Under the pieces are notes generated by a model, which saw only the letters and a program-made list of their open reading frames with translations, searched no databases and was not told the DNA's origin. From an uncultured Gilliamella sp. (GTDB taxonomy: Bacteria; Pseudomonadota; Gammaproteobacteria; Enterobacterales; Enterobacteriaceae), in contig CALYQY010000073.1 in the NCBI GenBank assembly GCA_945291235.1, forward strand, positions 1-12,753: a stretch of 12,753 nt of DNA. The letters run 5' to 3'. This document shows, piece by piece, positions 6,539 through 12,753 of the stretch. Positions within the stretch are counted from its first letter, which is position 1, and each line of letters opens with the position of its first letter. A program made the translations under genes and the position numbers.

Positions 6539-9500
6539 ATGAGTATTGTCGGTCAGCATGAGCGCGCTACACAAAATCGGATTGTTCAATTTTTTCAAAC
6601 TGACTTAGGTTATCGGTATTTAGGTGATTGGAGGGATCGTGAAAATAATAAGAATATTGAAGTTGCGATCCTTAGTGATTGGTTAAAAAAACGGGGTGTA
6701 AGTGAGGCGTTAATTAAGCGCACTATTCGCCAGTTGGATATGGCAGCAGCGCTCGGTGAAGGTAAAAAACTCTATTATGCCAACAAAGATGTTTATCGTT
6801 TGTTGCGCTATGGCGTTAAAGATAAAGAAGGTACTGGACATCAGAATGAAACAGTATGGTTGATTGATTGGAATAATCCTGAAGCCAACGATTTTGCCAT
6901 AGCCGAAGAAGTCTCTATCAAGGGCGAAAATAAGAAACGACCTGACATTGTGCTGTATGTAAACGGTATTGCACTGGGCGTAATAGAGCTTAAGCGCTCG
7001 TGTATATCGGTATCTGAAGGAATTCGTCAAAATCTGGATAACCAAAAAAAGGATTTTATTCGTAACTTTTTCACTACCATGCAATTAGTAATGGCTGGCA
7101 ATGATACGCAAGGTTTACGGTATGCTACAATTGAAACTCCCGAAAAATATTATCTTGAGTGGAAAGAAACAATTGAAAACACTTATACGCATAAACTTGA
7201 TTATCACCTAAGCCGTATATGTAACAAAGTCCGTTTTTTACAAATCATCCATGATTTTATTGTTTTTGATGCGGGAATAAAGAAAACTTGTCGTCATAAT
7301 CAGTTTTTTGGTATTGAGGCCGCTAAACATTATATTGCAAAGCGTGAGGGTGGCATAATTTGGCACACTCAAGGTTCAGGTAAAAGCCTAACTATGGTGT
7401 GGTTAGCTAAATGGATACGGGAAAATGTCAAAGATGCCCGTGTGCTGATTGTGACTGACCGTACTGAACTGGATGAGCAGATTGAAAAAGTATTTATAGG
7501 GGTTGAGGAAGACATTTACCGCACCAAAAGCGGTGCCGATTTAGTGGCGACGTTAAATCAACCGAATCCTTGGTTGGTCTGTACATTGGTACATAAGTTT
7601 GGCTGTCAGTCTGAGTCTGAACGTGATGCTGAAACCGATAAGTTTATTAAAGAGCTGAAAAAGTCACTGCCATCCAACTTTAGCGCTAAAGGCGAGTTGT
7701 TTGTATTTGTCGATGAGTGCCATCGTACCCAATCTAACAAGTTACATGATGCCATGAAATCAATTTTGCCTGAGGCAATGTTTGTTGGTTTCACGGGCAC
7801 GCCGCTGATGAAAAAAGACAAAAAGAAATCCGTTGAGGTATTTGGCCCTTACATTCATACCTATAAATTTGATGAGGCTGTCGCCGATGGCGTAGTATTG
7901 GATTTGCGCTATGAAGCAAGAGACATCGACCAACACATTACATCCCAAAAGAAAATCGATGAGTGGTTTGAGGCGAAAACGCGTGGCTTATCTCGAATAG
8001 CAAAAACGCAGCTTAAACAAAAATGGGGCACAATGCAAAAAGTGTTATCCAGCAAATCACGCTTGCAACAGATTGTGAATGATATCTTGCTGGATATGGA
8101 CACTAAACCACGCTTGATGGATGGTCACGGTAATGCTATGTTAGTGTGCTTTGATGTTTATCAGGCCTGTAAAGCTTATGAAATGTTCAGCCAAACAGAC
8201 TTAGCTGGAAAGGTCGCTATTGTGACCAGTTTTCAACCAACTGCAGCGAATATTAAAGGTGAAGAGACAGGAGAAGGGTTAACGGAAAAACTCTTTAAAT
8301 ATGATTGTTACCGCAAAATGCTAGCAGACTATTTTGAATTAGCTCAAGACAAAGTTGCTAATATGGTTGAACAGTTTGAAACAGAAGTTAAAAAGCGTTT
8401 CATTGATGAGTCTGGGCAGATGCGTCTATTGATTGTGGTCGATAAATTGCTAACGGGCTTTGATGCACCTTCAGCCACCTATTTGTATATTGATAAGCAA
8501 ATGAAAGATCACAGCCTATTTCAGGCAATTTGTCGGGTCAATCGTTTAGATGGTGATGATAAAGAATATGGTTATATTATCGACTACAAAGATTTGTTCC
8601 GTTCTTTAGGTAAAGCAATTTCTGACTATACTCAAGGTGCGTTTGATGATTATGACAAGGAAGATGTAGCCGGTTTACTAAAAAACCGTTTAGAGCAAGC
8701 CAAGCTGGATTTGGATAATGCGCTGGAAATGGTTCGAGCATTATGTGAACCGGTAAAAGTCCCACGAAAGACTCAAGATTATATTCATTATTTTTGTGGT
8801 GAGTCTGGCTTGAATCAAGATGAATTAACCGATAAAGAAGCGCTTCGTATAACCTTGTACAAGGCCGTAGTTAAGTTATTACGTGCATTTGCTAATATTG
8901 CTAACGAAATGCCTGATGCGGGCTATTCTTCTCAAGATATTGATTTAATCAGGTCAGAAGTTTGCCACTATGAAAAAGTTCGTGATGAAATTAAGCTGGC
9001 TAGTGGTGATTTGGTCGAGATGAAGCGTTTTGAGCCCGCAATGCGACACCTGTTAGATATGTATATTCGTGCCGATGATAGTAAAGCGCTTATGGACTTT
9101 GAAGAAATAGGATTAATTGAGTTAATCGTCGAAAAAGGTGCCGGTGCGATTGATATCCTGCCTGAAAATCTACGTAATAATCCGGAAGCAATGGCTGAGG
9201 CTATTGAGAATAACGTTCGAAAAATTATTGTTGATGAAAATCCTGTTAATCCTAAATATTACGAACAAATGTCAGTTTTATTAAATGAGCTAATTGAACT
9301 TCGCCGACAAAAAGCGATTGAATATCAAGATTATCTGAAAAAAATTCAAGAATTATCGCGTAAGGTCGTTCGCCCTGAACAGACTGCATCCAACTATCCG
9401 AAATCTATGGATACTAATCCTAAACGAGCTTTTTACGATAACTTTGGAAAAGATGAAGGACTTGCAACAAAAATTGATAGTACAATTCGCTACACGAAAA

Positions 9501-9631
9501 AAGCGGATTGGGTTGGTGATCGTTTTAAAGAACGCGAGATTGCCAATGCTCTTCGAGATGAAACAGCGGGTTATGAAGTGGATATTCAGGCTTTAATGGA
9601 ACTTGCAAAAGCGCAAAAAGAGTATCAATAA
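6539..9631 (+). CDS. hsdR: Type I restriction-modification system, restriction and translocase subunit HsdR
   Basis: HsdR is the ATP-dependent DNA translocase and endonuclease of the type I complex. It is 1030 aa, close to the 1038 aa of EcoR124I HsdR. The N-terminal HSDR_N nuclease domain has a PD-(D/E)xK core: PD at 135-136 and IELK at 149-152 (Glu150, Lys152). Two RecA-like helicase domains follow. Walker A is HTQGSGKS (276-283), motif II is DECH (392-395), motif III is FTGTP (418-422), TGFD lies at 639-642, and the arginine motif is QAICRVNR (662-669). The C-terminal third is helical and would dock on the methyltransferase. All catalytic motifs are present and no frameshift is seen, so restriction should be functional. 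The start is set by AAGGAAAA. The stop overlaps the next ATG as TAATG. Confidence 0.96.
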   Translation: MSIVGQHERATQNRIVQFFQTDLGYRYLGDWRDRENNKNIEVAILSDWLKKRGVSEALIKRTIRQLDMAAALGEGKKLYYANKDVYRLLRYGVKDKEGTGHQNETVWLIDWNNPEANDFAIAEEVSIKGENKKRPDIVLYVNGIALGVIELKRSCISVSEGIRQNLDNQKKDFIRNFFTTMQLVMAGNDTQGLRYATIETPEKYYLEWKETIENTYTHKLDYHLSRICNKVRFLQIIHDFIVFDAGIKKTCRHNQFFGIEAAKHYIAKREGGIIWHTQGSGKSLTMVWLAKWIRENVKDARVLIVTDRTELDEQIEKVFIGVEEDIYRTKSGADLVATLNQPNPWLVCTLVHKFGCQSESERDAETDKFIKELKKSLPSNFSAKGELFVFVDECHRTQSNKLHDAMKSILPEAMFVGFTGTPLMKKDKKKSVEVFGPYIHTYKFDEAVADGVVLDLRYEARDIDQHITSQKKIDEWFEAKTRGLSRIAKTQLKQKWGTMQKVLSSKSRLQQIVNDILLDMDTKPRLMDGHGNAMLVCFDVYQACKAYEMFSQTDLAGKVAIVTSFQPTAANIKGEETGEGLTEKLFKYDCYRKMLADYFELAQDKVANMVEQFETEVKKRFIDESGQMRLLIVVDKLLTGFDAPSATYLYIDKQMKDHSLFQAICRVNRLDGDDKEYGYIIDYKDLFRSLGKAISDYTQGAFDDYDKEDVAGLLKNRLEQAKLDLDNALEMVRALCEPVKVPRKTQDYIHYFCGESGLNQDELTDKEALRITLYKAVVKLLRAFANIANEMPDAGYSSQDIDLIRSEVCHYEKVRDEIKLASGDLVEMKRFEPAMRHLLDMYIRADDSKALMDFEEIGLIELIVEKGAGAIDILPENLRNNPEAMAEAIENNVRKIIVDENPVNPKYYEQMSVLLNELIELRRQKAIEYQDYLKKIQELSRKVVRPEQTASNYPKSMDTNPKRAFYDNFGKDEGLATKIDSTIRYTKKADWVGDRFKEREIANALRDETAGYEVDIQALMELAKAQKEYQ

Positions 9632-10341
9632 TGACGATAATTGAAATTGGTTCGATAACTATACAGTTGAATCGTAAGGCAATCAAAAATTTACACATCA
9701 GCGTGTTACCACCGGATGGACGAGTACGTGCATCTGTACCTGAATATATGACAGACGCGGCTATGCGGATGGCTGTGATACGGCGTATCCCTTGGATTAA
9801 AAAACAACAGAACAACTTTATAAAACAACCTCGGCAATCAGAACGCGAAATGGTCAATGGCGAATGTCATTACCTATGGGGAAGACGCTATCGCCTCAAT
9901 GTAGTAGCGCATATCGGTAAGCATGAAGCTAAACTAAATCGAGGACGATTGCATTTATATGTAAACCCTATGGTAACTGCTGAGCAAAAAATGTTAGTTT
10001 TGACGACTTACTACCGGAATGTACTAAAAAAGCGAATATCAGACTTATTACCTATTTGGGAAAATAAAATAGGTGTAGATGTTGCTGCTTGGGGTGTAAA
10101 AAAAATGAAAACCAAATGGGGAAGTTGCAATACACAAGCAAAACGTATTTGGTTGAATTTAGAACTGGCAAAGAAGCCTCCAGAATGTTTAGAATACATT
10201 CTGGTCCATGAGTTAGTACATCTACTTGAGCGTAATCATAATGACCGCTTTAAAGCTCATATGGATAAGTTACTTCCTGATTGGCTAGAACGTAAAGCAT
10301 TGCTGAATGGATTACCATTGAACTACGATAATTGGCTGTAA
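9631..10341 (+). CDS. YgjP/DUF45 (SprT-like) zinc metallopeptidase linked to the R-M locus
   Basis: A 236-aa protein of the YgjP-like metallopeptidase family (DUF45, often labelled M48-like). It shows the family KWGSC block (162-166) and a zincin helix HELVH (193-197) with Glu194 as the expected catalytic base. The third zinc ligand is probably His203 in HELVHLLERNHNDRF. No signal peptide or membrane segment is seen, so it should be cytosolic. Its ATG shares one base with the hsdR stop (TAATG), so the two genes are translationally coupled. Genes of this family are often found next to hsdR in type I loci. Their role there is, to my knowledge, unproven; control of HsdR turnover after DNA damage or loss of modification is a reasonable guess. 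The family assignment is strong; the substrate is unknown. Confidence 0.88.
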   Translation: MTIIEIGSITIQLNRKAIKNLHISVLPPDGRVRASVPEYMTDAAMRMAVIRRIPWIKKQQNNFIKQPRQSEREMVNGECHYLWGRRYRLNVVAHIGKHEAKLNRGRLHLYVNPMVTAEQKMLVLTTYYRNVLKKRISDLLPIWENKIGVDVAAWGVKKMKTKWGSCNTQAKRIWLNLELAKKPPECLEYILVHELVHLLERNHNDRFKAHMDKLLPDWLERKALLNGLPLNYDNWL

Positions 10342-10490
10342 ATTTCTTTAATAAATGTATGATTTTCTATAGTGAGTTTTTCTTTAGCATTATTAGAACT
10401 AACTAAATATACGTATTTAGTTAAGGATACAATCCTTGGTACTTATATAACTTAAATTTTCCATACCTGCAATACTTTAAGCTGTATCTC
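10342..10490. other. Non-coding right end of the island
   Basis: 149 bp of AT-rich DNA lie between the peptidase stop and attR. They contain two hairpins placed head to tail (10401-10437) and no reading frame. No T-rich rho-independent terminator follows the peptidase gene here, but the terminator inside attR could end the R-M transcript. Confidence 0.6.
10401..10437. repeat. Two adjoining hairpins just inside attR
   Basis: AACTAAATA-TACG-TATTTAGTT (9-bp stem, 10401-10422) is followed without a gap by AAGGAT-ACA-ATCCTT (6-bp stem, 10423-10437). Neither has a T tract, so they are poor terminators. Their place 54 bp from attR makes recombinase or accessory-protein binding a possibility. Confidence 0.55.
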
Positions 10491-10556
10491 CGATTCCGCG
10501 TCCGGGCACCAATTCTAAAAGAACACCAGCGAAAGCTGGTTTTTTTGTGTCTGAAA
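10491..10556 (+). repeat. attR: right 66-bp direct repeat (truncated tRNA-Phe end)
   Basis: Identical to 1938-2003 at 65 of 66 positions. It holds the last 21 nt of tRNA-Phe including CCA, without the rest of the tRNA, plus the tRNA terminator. This is the displaced original 3' end if integration reconstituted the tRNA at the left junction. Chromosomal DNA resumes at 10557. Confidence 0.9.
10525..10546 (+). terminator. Duplicate tRNA-Phe terminator in attR
   Basis: The ACCAGC-GAAA-GCTGGT hairpin with its T run is the same as that at 1972-1993. In this position it would stop rightward transcription leaving the island operon before it reaches the lysR flank. Confidence 0.85.
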
Positions 10557-10684
10557 CTTTTGGGGTATGTTTTTTTATTTTACCTATCAACAACTTTTTA
10601 CTGAAATTATGCTAAATAGTACGGGCAAAAGCAGGTAATGTTGTTTCGATATTAGGAAGTATCCTCAGTAATTGTCATTAATTT

Positions 10685-11533
10685 TTAAGTGAATTGCTGA
10701 TTATCGGAAAAGATTTTTTTTATCTCATCTATAATTATTCTACCGGCAGTAATATCAAGTATCCTTTTAGGAAAACAGATAATTATTTTTTTCTGTAAAA
10801 CATTTTTTTCGATAATATGTAGAGAATCATCAATTAAATAGTCTGGTAGTAGGCTTACTCCAAAATTATTTTTAATAGCGACATAAATAGAGTTCAGCGT
10901 ATTGGTTTCGAAAAATATAGACTTTCTACCATATTTATCAATTATATAATGGTTTTCAGGAAGGTCTTTTAAATCAAAATTGTAAAGCAATGTCTTTATC
11001 TTTTTGTCACACAATATTTCATTTTCCAAATACTGCTTAGAACAACATAAATGGTAGTTAATATTACGTAATAAATCCCCCTCATAATCTCTATCAGTAT
11101 TAATGTACCTTATTGCTATATCACACTCTCTTTTATGGAGACTTTCAATGTTAGTACTTATTAAGAAATTAATTTTTACTTGAGGGTATTTATTTAATAT
11201 TGGTTTTAGGCCTGGTATTAATATATTTTCAGCAATAGAAGCGCTTGATGATAAAGTAAGGGTTTGTTTTAAATGACTACCTGCCGTTGATTCTTCTTCC
11301 ATATCCATCAACGATAAACTGATTTCTACAGCCTTTTCATATAAAGCTTGTCCTTCATTGGTTGGATAGTAGCTATTGTCCTTAAAAAAAATTAATTTTT
11401 TTTTCAACGAGCGTTCTAATCTCTCTATTTTTCTACAAACAGTTACATAGTTAACGCCCATTTTTTTAGCTGCTGCTGAGGCTGTTTTATTGTCGATAAT
11501 TGCAACCAAATACCTTAGATCGTCCCAATTCAT
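10685..11533 (-). CDS. LysR-type transcriptional regulator
   Basis: A 282-aa LysR-family DNA-binding regulator. The N-terminus MNWDDLRYLVAIIDNKTASA, with the helix-turn-helix at about 18-37 (ASAAAKKMGVNYVTVCRKIE) followed by RLERSLKKKLIFF, is the typical winged HTH_1 region. The linker helix and the LysR substrate-binding domain (about 85-275) follow, with recognisable LPDYL and CDIAIRYI segments. It is slightly shorter than the common 300 aa, with no sign of truncation. The ATG at 11533 is preceded by GGGAG. It is divergent from a cysteine-hydrolase gene across 92 bp, the usual layout for a LysR regulator and its target. The effector is unknown. The gene is more AT-rich than the island genes. 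Confidence 0.9.
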   Translation of the reverse strand: MNWDDLRYLVAIIDNKTASAAAKKMGVNYVTVCRKIERLERSLKKKLIFFKDNSYYPTNEGQALYEKAVEISLSLMDMEEESTAGSHLKQTLTLSSSASIAENILIPGLKPILNKYPQVKINFLISTNIESLHKRECDIAIRYINTDRDYEGDLLRNINYHLCCSKQYLENEILCDKKIKTLLYNFDLKDLPENHYIIDKYGRKSIFFETNTLNSIYVAIKNNFGVSLLPDYLIDDSLHIIEKNVLQKKIIICFPKRILDITAGRIIIDEIKKIFSDNQQFT

Positions 11534-11625
11534 ACTGCTCCCTACAATTATGAATATCCTATATGCAATTTATATGGTTCCCATCCAATTTTGCTGTAGT
11601 ACTATGATTAAAACAGGAGAAAAAG
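11534..11625. promoter_or_regulatory. Divergent control region between lysR-type gene and hydrolase gene
   Basis: This 92-bp intergenic region must hold both promoters. It contains an A/T-rich, partly symmetrical stretch CCTATATGCAATTTATATGG (about 11557-11576) that could serve as a T-N11-A type LysR site, but the symmetry is imperfect. A copy of the hydrolase start sequence lies at 11604-11615. No promoter pair is clear enough to call. Confidence 0.4.
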
Positions 11626-11637
11626 ATGATTAAAACA
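11604..11637 (+). repeat. Duplicated start sequence ATGATTAAAACA
   Basis: ATGATTAAAACA occurs at 11604-11615 and again at 11626-11637, where it is the hydrolase start. The first ATG opens a 9-codon frame (MIKTGEKDD, stop 11631-11633) that is out of frame with the gene and overlaps its start. The AGGAGA site (11615-11620) lies between them and serves the second ATG. Confidence 0.6.
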
Positions 11638-12219
11638 TTATTACAGATATCAGGCGTTGAAAATAAACAAATCGATTGGAATAATTGTAATTTATTATTA
11701 ATAGATATGCAAAATCAATATTTTGAGAGAGAACTCGATCTAAAAGAGCGAGGGAGAGACGCTGTCTTGAAAGCTAAAAGTGTTCTTGATTTTGCCAGAA
11801 ACAAAAAAGTTAATATTTTTCATGTTATACACGTTAGTAATGATAAAGCTAAATTATTCAATAGTACCAGTAACGATATCAACATTATCAAAGAGCTGGA
11901 GCCAAGAAAAGGTGAAAATATAATTGTCAAAACGATACCTAACTCATTCTATAAAACTGATCTCTATGATTTATTGCAACTTACGGGTAAAAAGCAATTA
12001 GTTATAATGGGTTTTGCCAGTCATATGTGTGTGACGGCAACAGTTATAAGGGCCTTTGAGCTTGGGTTTGATAACTTTGTTCTCACTGACTGCTGTGCAA
12101 CAAGAAAGCTTCCATTATTTGATGAAATAGTAGAAGAAGATTTATTACACAGATCTTCAATGGCATTATTAGGAGATCGTTACGCAACACTCATGAAATC
12201 TTATGATGTATTAAATTAG
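11626..12219 (+). CDS. Isochorismatase-family cysteine hydrolase
   Basis: A 197-aa cytosolic hydrolase of the isochorismatase superfamily, which cleaves amides or vinyl ethers (nicotinamide, N-carbamoyl compounds, isochorismate, ureidoacrylate). The catalytic triad is visible: Asp27 in LLLIDMQNQY, Lys102 in VKTIPNSFY and Cys135 in GFASHMCVTATVIRAFELGF, the last two within family-typical context. Length is normal. The start at 11626 has AGGAGA 5 nt upstream; the second ATG is preferred over the out-of-frame copy at 11604. The divergent LysR-type gene is its likely regulator. The sequence does not show which substrate it uses, and no pathway partner is in the window. The family assignment is strong; the specific activity is unknown. 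Confidence 0.9.
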   Translation: MIKTLLQISGVENKQIDWNNCNLLLIDMQNQYFERELDLKERGRDAVLKAKSVLDFARNKKVNIFHVIHVSNDKAKLFNSTSNDINIIKELEPRKGENIIVKTIPNSFYKTDLYDLLQLTGKKQLVIMGFASHMCVTATVIRAFELGFDNFVLTDCCATRKLPLFDEIVEEDLLHRSSMALLGDRYATLMKSYDVLN

Positions 12220-12753
12220 CCCCCTTTTCTGAATTTAGTTTGATTGCAGTTTAAAGGTGACGGTTGATTCTGTCACCAAATGCTGTAAACCAACTTATCG
12301 TTCTTTTGCCGTTTGGCATAGGTATATTATCCTTGCCAGTCACTTATAAATAGCTAAATCAATCTGCGATATGTATGGGGACGGCAACAAGCGCTTCATA
12401 AAACCTACACTTGCGAAATAACGTTAGATCAACAAATTTCATAAAGCATGTCAAAATAAATGTTACCACTACTGTAATACAACAAGTCACCAAAGCATGG
12501 ATAATATTCATTGGGCTATCGATAATAATTTTAGGTATTCCGGGGGATACAAAAGCATAACGTGATAAACCGGATACTCACTGTTAAAAACTAAAAAGAA
12601 GTAAAACGAAAACTGACTATGTTTTCAAACTGAGATGCGAAAAATGTGATCTATATCTTATTTTTGGTAGTTTGTTATAAAAATTATTTAAAATTATAAT
12701 TTTGATGATTATTTTATCTGCACTAATTATAATACATTCAATAAAAATCAAAC
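12220..12753. other. AT-rich intergenic tail, no supported gene
   Basis: 534 bp without a credible gene. GGTGAC...GTCACC (12256-12277, 6-bp stem, 10-nt loop) could help end the hydrolase transcript but lacks a T run. An open stretch at 12402-12560 encodes a hydrophobic segment (TKAWIIFIGLSIIILGIPG) but has no ATG and no ribosome site. A TATAAT box at 12728-12733 near the right edge may belong to a gene beyond the window; the best -35 (TTGATG, 12702-12707) has a 20-nt spacer, which is too long. Confidence 0.5.

Larger units (their letters stand above)
1938..10556 (+). mobile_element. tRNA-Phe-integrated genomic island carrying a type I R-M locus, without integrase
   Basis: The island is bounded by near-identical 66-bp repeats and is about 8.55 kb per unit. 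The contents in order are: 507 bp of non-coding DNA, hsdM, hsdS, a 285-bp gap, hsdR, a YgjP-like metallopeptidase gene, and 149 bp of non-coding DNA. All genes read away from the tRNA. The reading frames show no integrase, excisionase, transposase, relaxase or phage gene. The chromosomal genes on either side (fxsA/groESL, and lysR/hydrolase) have no R-M relationship. tRNA-Phe genes are well-known island hot spots in enterobacteria. The repeats show that site-specific integration happened; how it moves now is inference. It may depend on an integrase encoded elsewhere, or have lost its own. Confidence 0.85.

Noticed and set aside
7606..8765. Several minus-strand frames inside hsdR
   Set aside because: They are antisense to a continuous helicase/nuclease reading frame with all motifs; no independent support.
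12251..12319. 22-codon minus-strand ORF (MPNGKRTISWFTAFGDRINRHL, split view: MPNGKRTISW then FTAFGDRINRHL)
   Set aside because: It is very short, has no ribosome site, and I recognise no family.

Overview
The window looks like the chromosome of an AT-rich gammaproteobacterium. GroES and the first 257 residues of GroEL are almost the same as the enterobacterial proteins. The FxsA C-terminus ends in the E. coli-like (E/D)GE(F/Y)xRKDDE pattern. In E. coli, fxsA, groSL and a tRNA-Phe gene (pheU) also lie in one neighbourhood. The low GC content and these sequences would suit Orbaceae (a Gilliamella-like bee-gut symbiont), but that genus-level guess is from memory and cannot be settled here.

Left chromosomal flank (1-1958): groEL (5' part), groES and fxsA read leftwards. 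A near-perfect sigma-32 promoter lies between fxsA and groES. An intact tRNA-Phe(GAA) gene with its own promoter and terminator reads rightwards.

Centre (1938-10556): an island of about 8.55 kb is inserted at the 3' end of tRNA-Phe. Its ends are two 66-bp direct repeats (65/66 identical) that hold the last 21 nt of the tRNA plus the tRNA terminator. The cargo reads in one direction: hsdM, hsdS, hsdR and a YgjP/DUF45-type zinc metallopeptidase gene, a complete type I restriction-modification locus with an accessory gene. HsdM and HsdS would form the methyltransferase and HsdR would add the ATP-driven restriction translocase. hsdM/hsdS overlap by ATGA and hsdR/peptidase by TAATG, which suggests two translationally coupled pairs separated by a 285-bp gap. 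No integrase, excisionase or transposase is present between the repeats. The element is therefore either mobilised in trans or a decayed remnant. A 507-bp non-coding stretch inside the left end carries several palindromes and an inverted 13-nt copy of the tRNA-end/att core.

Right chromosomal flank (10557-12753): a LysR-type regulator gene is divergent from an isochorismatase-family cysteine hydrolase gene, with 92 bp between them. About 530 bp of AT-rich DNA follows in which I cannot support a gene.

The main points of interest are the integrase-less R-M island with clear att sites, the inverted att-core relic, the peptidase coupled to HsdR, the long HsdM C-terminal extension and the mosaic hsdS.
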